From: JBAROU01 sp049642385
GTDB taxonomy: Bacteria; Chloroflexota; Dehalococcoidia; DSTF01; RBG-16-68-14
Length of the DNA stretch: 8,909 nt
Assembly (NCBI GenBank): GCA_049642385.1
Contig: JBAROU010000168.1
Coordinates: 1-8,909 of the forward strand
Direction of reading: 5' to 3'
Position 1 is the first letter of the stretch. Each line of letters opens with the position of its first letter. The translations under genes and the position numbers were made by a program. Below are positions 6,371 to 8,909 of the stretch, piece after piece. The notes beneath the pieces were generated by a model that saw only the letters and a program-made list of their open reading frames with translations, ran no database searches and was not told where the DNA came from.

Positions 6371-6396
6371 CGACGGGCCAGAACGTGTGGCCGTCG
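6371..6396 (-). other. Weak hairpin after the EF-G-like gene
   Basis: CGACGGGCCA (6371-6380) can pair with TGGCCGTCG (6388-6396), giving 9 bp with one bulged G around a 7-nt loop. It lies 9 nt beyond the stop codon of the minus-strand EF-G-like gene. There is no T run after it on that strand, so it may only stabilise the 3' end. The palindrome at 6320-6345 may help stop this transcript as well. Confidence 0.3.
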
Positions 6397-6404
6397 CAAG
6401 ACTA

Positions 6405-8477
6405 TTAGGTCGGGACCTTTTCCTTCTGTTCCGACTCTTGCACGACCTTCTGGGCGACGTGGGCAGGGACTTCCTCGTAGTGGCTGAACTCGAGCGTGTA
6501 AAAGCCGCGCCCCTGCGTCATCGAGCGTACGTCGGTGGCGTAGCGCTGAATTTCGGAGAGCGGTGCATGCGCCTCAATCGTGGTGTAGGTGCCCTGGGGG
6601 TTCATGCCCAGCACCTTGCCGCGTTTGCCGTTCAGGTCGCTCAACACCTCGCCGGTGTGCGTTTCGGGTACCGTGATGCGCATCGTCATGATCGGTTCTA
6701 ACAGCACAGGGTGCGCCTGCTGCGCACCCTGTTTGAGCGCCTGCGCTCCGGCGAGCTTGAACGCCATTTCAGATGAGTCGACAGGGTGTTCCTTGCCGTC
6801 GTAGAGCGTGACGCGCATGTCGACCAGCGGATAGCTGGCGAGCACACCTTCTAGCATCGCCTCGTTCGCGCCCTTCTCGACGGCTGGGATGTAGTTCTTG
6901 GGCACGGCGCCGCCCACGATCTTGTTGACGAACTCGAAGCCACTGCCGCGCGGCAAGGGCTCCAGCCTAATGGCGACTCGAGCGTACTGGCCATGGCCGC
7001 CGGTCTGCTTCTTGTGGATAAACTCCGACTGCTCCGTGGTGGTAATCGTCTCTTTGTAGGGCACCTTGGGCGTGACGAGCTCCACCTCGACGCCGAACTT
7101 GCGCTTCATGCGCTCGGCCGTCACGTCGATGTGCGCTTCGCCCAGACCCGAGAGGATCGTCTCGTGTGTATCCATCTCGCGGTGGACGCGTAGGCTGGGG
7201 TCTTCCTCCACGATGCGGGCAAGCGACGTGCCGAGCTTATCGAGGTCGGCCTTCGTCTTTGGGAAGACGGCAAGGCTGTGCGAGGCCGCCGGGAACGCGA
7301 TCGCTTCGAGCTTGAGCGGCTGTTCTCGTGCGCAGAGCGTGTCGCCTGTGGCGGTGTGCGCCAGTTTGGCGACAGCGCCGATGTCACCGACGATGAGCTT
7401 CGACGTCGGTTCCTGATGCTTGCCGCGCAGATGGAAGAGCTGGCCGATACGCTCCTGGTCCTGCCGGTTGGTGTTCCAGACGTGAGAGTCGCCGCTGAGC
7501 GTGCCGGAGAAGACGCGCAGGTAGGTGAGCTTGCCAACGTATGGGTCGGCGCTGGTCTTGAACGCGAGCACGGCGAGCGGCCCGGCTGCGTCGGCCTTCA
7601 ACTCGATATCGCCGCCGCCTGCATCCTCTGCGGAGACGGCGGTGCGGTCAGCCGGCGACGGCGCGAAGGCGACGAGCGTATCGAGTACGCGCGGGATCGC
7701 GATGTTCTTCGTTGCGGACGCGACGAGGATCGGTACGACGGTGCCGGAGCAGACGCCGACGCGTAGCGCGCGCTGGAGTTCGTCGGCGCTGAGCTCTGTG
7801 CCTTCGAGGTACTTATTGAGCAGAACGTCGTCCGTTTCGGCAACGACTTCGATGAGCTGCTCCCGGAACGTTGCAGCGTCGGCGCTGACGGAGTCGGGCA
7901 CGTCGCCCGCTTCGGCCTTCTCGCCTCGGTACGCCCTTTGTTCAAGGAGGTCGACGACCCCTTCGAACGAGTCCTGTGAGCCGATCGGCACCTGGAGGGG
8001 GACGCAGCGCTTGCCGAACTGCTCCTGCACCTGCCTGACGGCTCCCGCGAAGTCGGCGTTCTCGCGATCGATGCGGTTGACCACGATGAGGCGCGGCAGC
8101 GAAAGCTCGTCGGCGTAGCCCCAGGCAAGGTCGGTGCCCACCTCCACGCCCGAGACGGCGTCCACGATGACGAGGGCGGCGTCGGCAGCCCTCAGGCCCT
8201 GCTTCACCTCGCCCAGGAAGTCGGCGTAGCCGGGCGTGTCAATGAGGTTAATCTTGTGGCCGTTCCATTCGCAAGGAACGATCGAGAGGCTGATGCTGAT
8301 CTGGCGGTCGATCTCGTCTGCGTCGTGGTCGGAGGTAGTGTTGCCCTCGTCGATCTTTCCCAAACGGGTGATGCCGCCGGAGTCGAAGACGGCTGCCTCG
8401 GCGAGCGATGTCTTGCCGGTACCGCCGTGTCCGAGCAGTACCACATTCCGAATCCGGTCTGTTTGGTACTCCTTCAT
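6405..8477 (-). CDS. EF-G-2-like translational GTPase
   Basis: 690 residues, full-length EF-G architecture: G domain with insert (1 to about 270), domain II (about 298-385), III (about 390-465), IV (about 467-590) and V (about 590-675). The G motifs are diverged from housekeeping EF-G. The P-loop is GHGGTGKT (16-23) where EF-G has AHIDAGKT. Switch I ends RQISI (58-62) for RGITI. G3 is DTPGYADF (80-87), with Y84 where the catalytic histidine usually is. G4 is NRID (134-137) for NKMD. Later motifs are ordinary: GGHGQYARV (493-501), VNKIVGGAVPKNYIPAVEKG (517-536), VDSSEMAFKLAG (566-577). These traits fit the EF-G-2 family (for example Thermus EF-G-2 and actinobacterial FusA2), a paralogue whose task is less certain than translocation in the main EF-G. 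No rpsL, rpsG or tuf is adjacent, also against this being the main fusA. AGGAG lies about 12 nt before the ATG. Confidence 0.93.
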   Translation of the reverse strand: MKEYQTDRIRNVVLLGHGGTGKTSLAEAAVFDSGGITRLGKIDEGNTTSDHDADEIDRQISISLSIVPCEWNGHKINLIDTPGYADFLGEVKQGLRAADAALVIVDAVSGVEVGTDLAWGYADELSLPRLIVVNRIDRENADFAGAVRQVQEQFGKRCVPLQVPIGSQDSFEGVVDLLEQRAYRGEKAEAGDVPDSVSADAATFREQLIEVVAETDDVLLNKYLEGTELSADELQRALRVGVCSGTVVPILVASATKNIAIPRVLDTLVAFAPSPADRTAVSAEDAGGGDIELKADAAGPLAVLAFKTSADPYVGKLTYLRVFSGTLSGDSHVWNTNRQDQERIGQLFHLRGKHQEPTSKLIVGDIGAVAKLAHTATGDTLCAREQPLKLEAIAFPAASHSLAVFPKTKADLDKLGTSLARIVEEDPSLRVHREMDTHETILSGLGEAHIDVTAERMKRKFGVEVELVTPKVPYKETITTTEQSEFIHKKQTGGHGQYARVAIRLEPLPRGSGFEFVNKIVGGAVPKNYIPAVEKGANEAMLEGVLASYPLVDMRVTLYDGKEHPVDSSEMAFKLAGAQALKQGAQQAHPVLLEPIMTMRITVPETHTGEVLSDLNGKRGKVLGMNPQGTYTTIEAHAPLSEIQRYATDVRSMTQGRGFYTLEFSHYEEVPAHVAQKVVQESEQKEKVPT

Positions 8478-8550
8478 ACGCTGGCGACTCCTGCCTGAAG
8501 ATCACAGCGCGCTGGTCGAGCCTCGGCCCGTCCAGCGGCAGTGCGGTCGG

Positions 8551-8579
8551 ATTGTAGCGTAGGGCAGATAGGCGGGCAA
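8551..8579 (-). promoter_or_regulatory. Sigma70-type promoter of the EF-G-like gene
   Basis: Read on the minus strand: TTGCCC (8579-8574, 4 of 6 to -35), a 17-bp spacer, TACAAT (8556-8551, 5 of 6 to -10). Transcription would start near 8544, giving a 5' leader of about 66 nt before the ATG at 8477. This is the best promoter match in the window. Confidence 0.65.
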
Positions 8580-8596
8580 GATGCGGGGCGCGGCGG

Positions 8597-8602
8597 TATA
8601 GT
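8597..8602 (+). promoter_or_regulatory. -10 box of the questin-oxidase-like gene, close to its ATG
   Basis: TATAGT (8597-8602, 5 of 6 to the -10 consensus) is only 8 nt before the ATG at 8611. No Shine-Dalgarno sequence lies between them (GTGACGTG). A start site 6-8 nt after the box would fall at or just before the ATG, as in leaderless messages. No good -35 is seen at the right distance: 17 bp upstream is GGGCAA, the complement of the opposite gene's -35 box. Confidence 0.5.
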
Positions 8603-8610
8603 GTGACGTG

Positions 8611-8909
8611 ATGGACGCAACCATCGACGACGCGCTGGAGATCCTTGAGGACACCGGCCCCGAGTTCGCCGGCGGCCTCGCCAACCACGGCCCGATGGCA
8701 GCCGAGGCGTTGTGTGAGCTGGGACGTACCGACGTCGTGGTGCCGTGGGTGGAGGGCTACAGACGCCGGTTGCAGGAGCGTCCCTCGTCCCACCAGCCGA
8801 TCGCGCGCGACGAGTGGCGCGAAGCGCTGGGCGACGGGAAACGTGTCGCGGACTGGACCGCCTTCTTCGAGCGCGAGCTAGCCGAGTCGCCGTGGCGCGA
8901 CGTGCTGAA
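8611..8909 (+). CDS. Questin oxidase-like (DUF4243) family protein, N-terminal part (cut by window end)
   Basis: The ATG at 8611 opens a frame with 99 complete codons and no stop before the window ends. The sequence DDALEILEDTGPEFAGGLAN followed by HGPMAAEALCELGR (about 6-39) and then WVEGYRRRL (46-54) is the characteristic start of the DUF4243/questin oxidase family. Later comes EWREALGDGKRVADWTAFFE (68-87), also typical. Fungal members (for example the aflatoxin-pathway AflY) catalyse Baeyer-Villiger-type or ring-opening oxidations of anthraquinones. Bacterial members have no agreed substrate, so a specific reaction should not be assumed. The gene diverges from the EF-G-like gene and shares its intergenic region. 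It lacks a ribosome binding site and may be leaderless. Confidence 0.8.
   Translation, partial: MDATIDDALEILEDTGPEFAGGLANHGPMAAEALCELGRTDVVVPWVEGYRRRLQERPSSHQPIARDEWREALGDGKRVADWTAFFERELAESPWRDVL

Overview
The window is a GC-rich bacterial chromosome segment. Hand counts of sample 60-base blocks give roughly 52-70% GC in most places. It carries mostly housekeeping-type genes, and I see no phage, transposase, CRISPR array, toxin-antitoxin pair, rRNA or tRNA. A short, crowded layout, 1-nt and 4-nt gene overlaps, an EF-G-2 type GTPase, a URO-D family protein and a GTAGGGGCG-type palindrome would suit a Chloroflexota (Dehalococcoidia-like) or similar deep-branching free-living bacterium. That placement is inference only and nothing here proves it.

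Layout. Positions 1-114 (+) hold the last 37 codons of an scpA-like condensin subunit. It meets a diguanylate cyclase gene (111-1784, -) tail to tail, and the palindrome CTAG supplies both stop codons. Next on the minus strand is a small four-helix VanZ-like membrane protein (1913 to about 2386). A divergent intergenic segment with a candidate promoter and a terminator-like hairpin leads into a tightly packed plus-strand operon: a URO-D/corrinoid-methyltransferase-like protein (2457-3455), ribF (3455-4393) and tyrS (4390-5709). A near-perfect 12-bp-stem palindrome begins inside the last tyrS codons. A small acidic protein that I do not recognise follows (5816-6295, +), closed by a strong intrinsic terminator (6320-6350). 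The minus-strand gene 6405-8477 encodes an EF-G-2-like translational GTPase with a well-formed promoter. Diverging from it at 8611 is the 5' part of a questin-oxidase-like (DUF4243) gene, cut by the window end, with a -10 box so close to its ATG that the message may be leaderless.

How the parts fit. The central operon joins FMN/FAD synthesis and tyrosyl-tRNA charging to a one-carbon or corrinoid-type protein of unknown substrate. The start-stop overlaps indicate translational coupling. The other genes look like independent units: c-di-GMP signalling, a translation GTPase and a putative oxidase. I do not see a clearly new multi-gene system. The items most worth a second look are the hairpin-containing leader before the URO-D/ribF/tyrS operon, the URO-D protein's metal-type His-x-Cys...Cys set, the palindrome fused to the tyrS stop codon, the unrecognised acidic protein, and the divergent promoter with a possible leaderless transcript.
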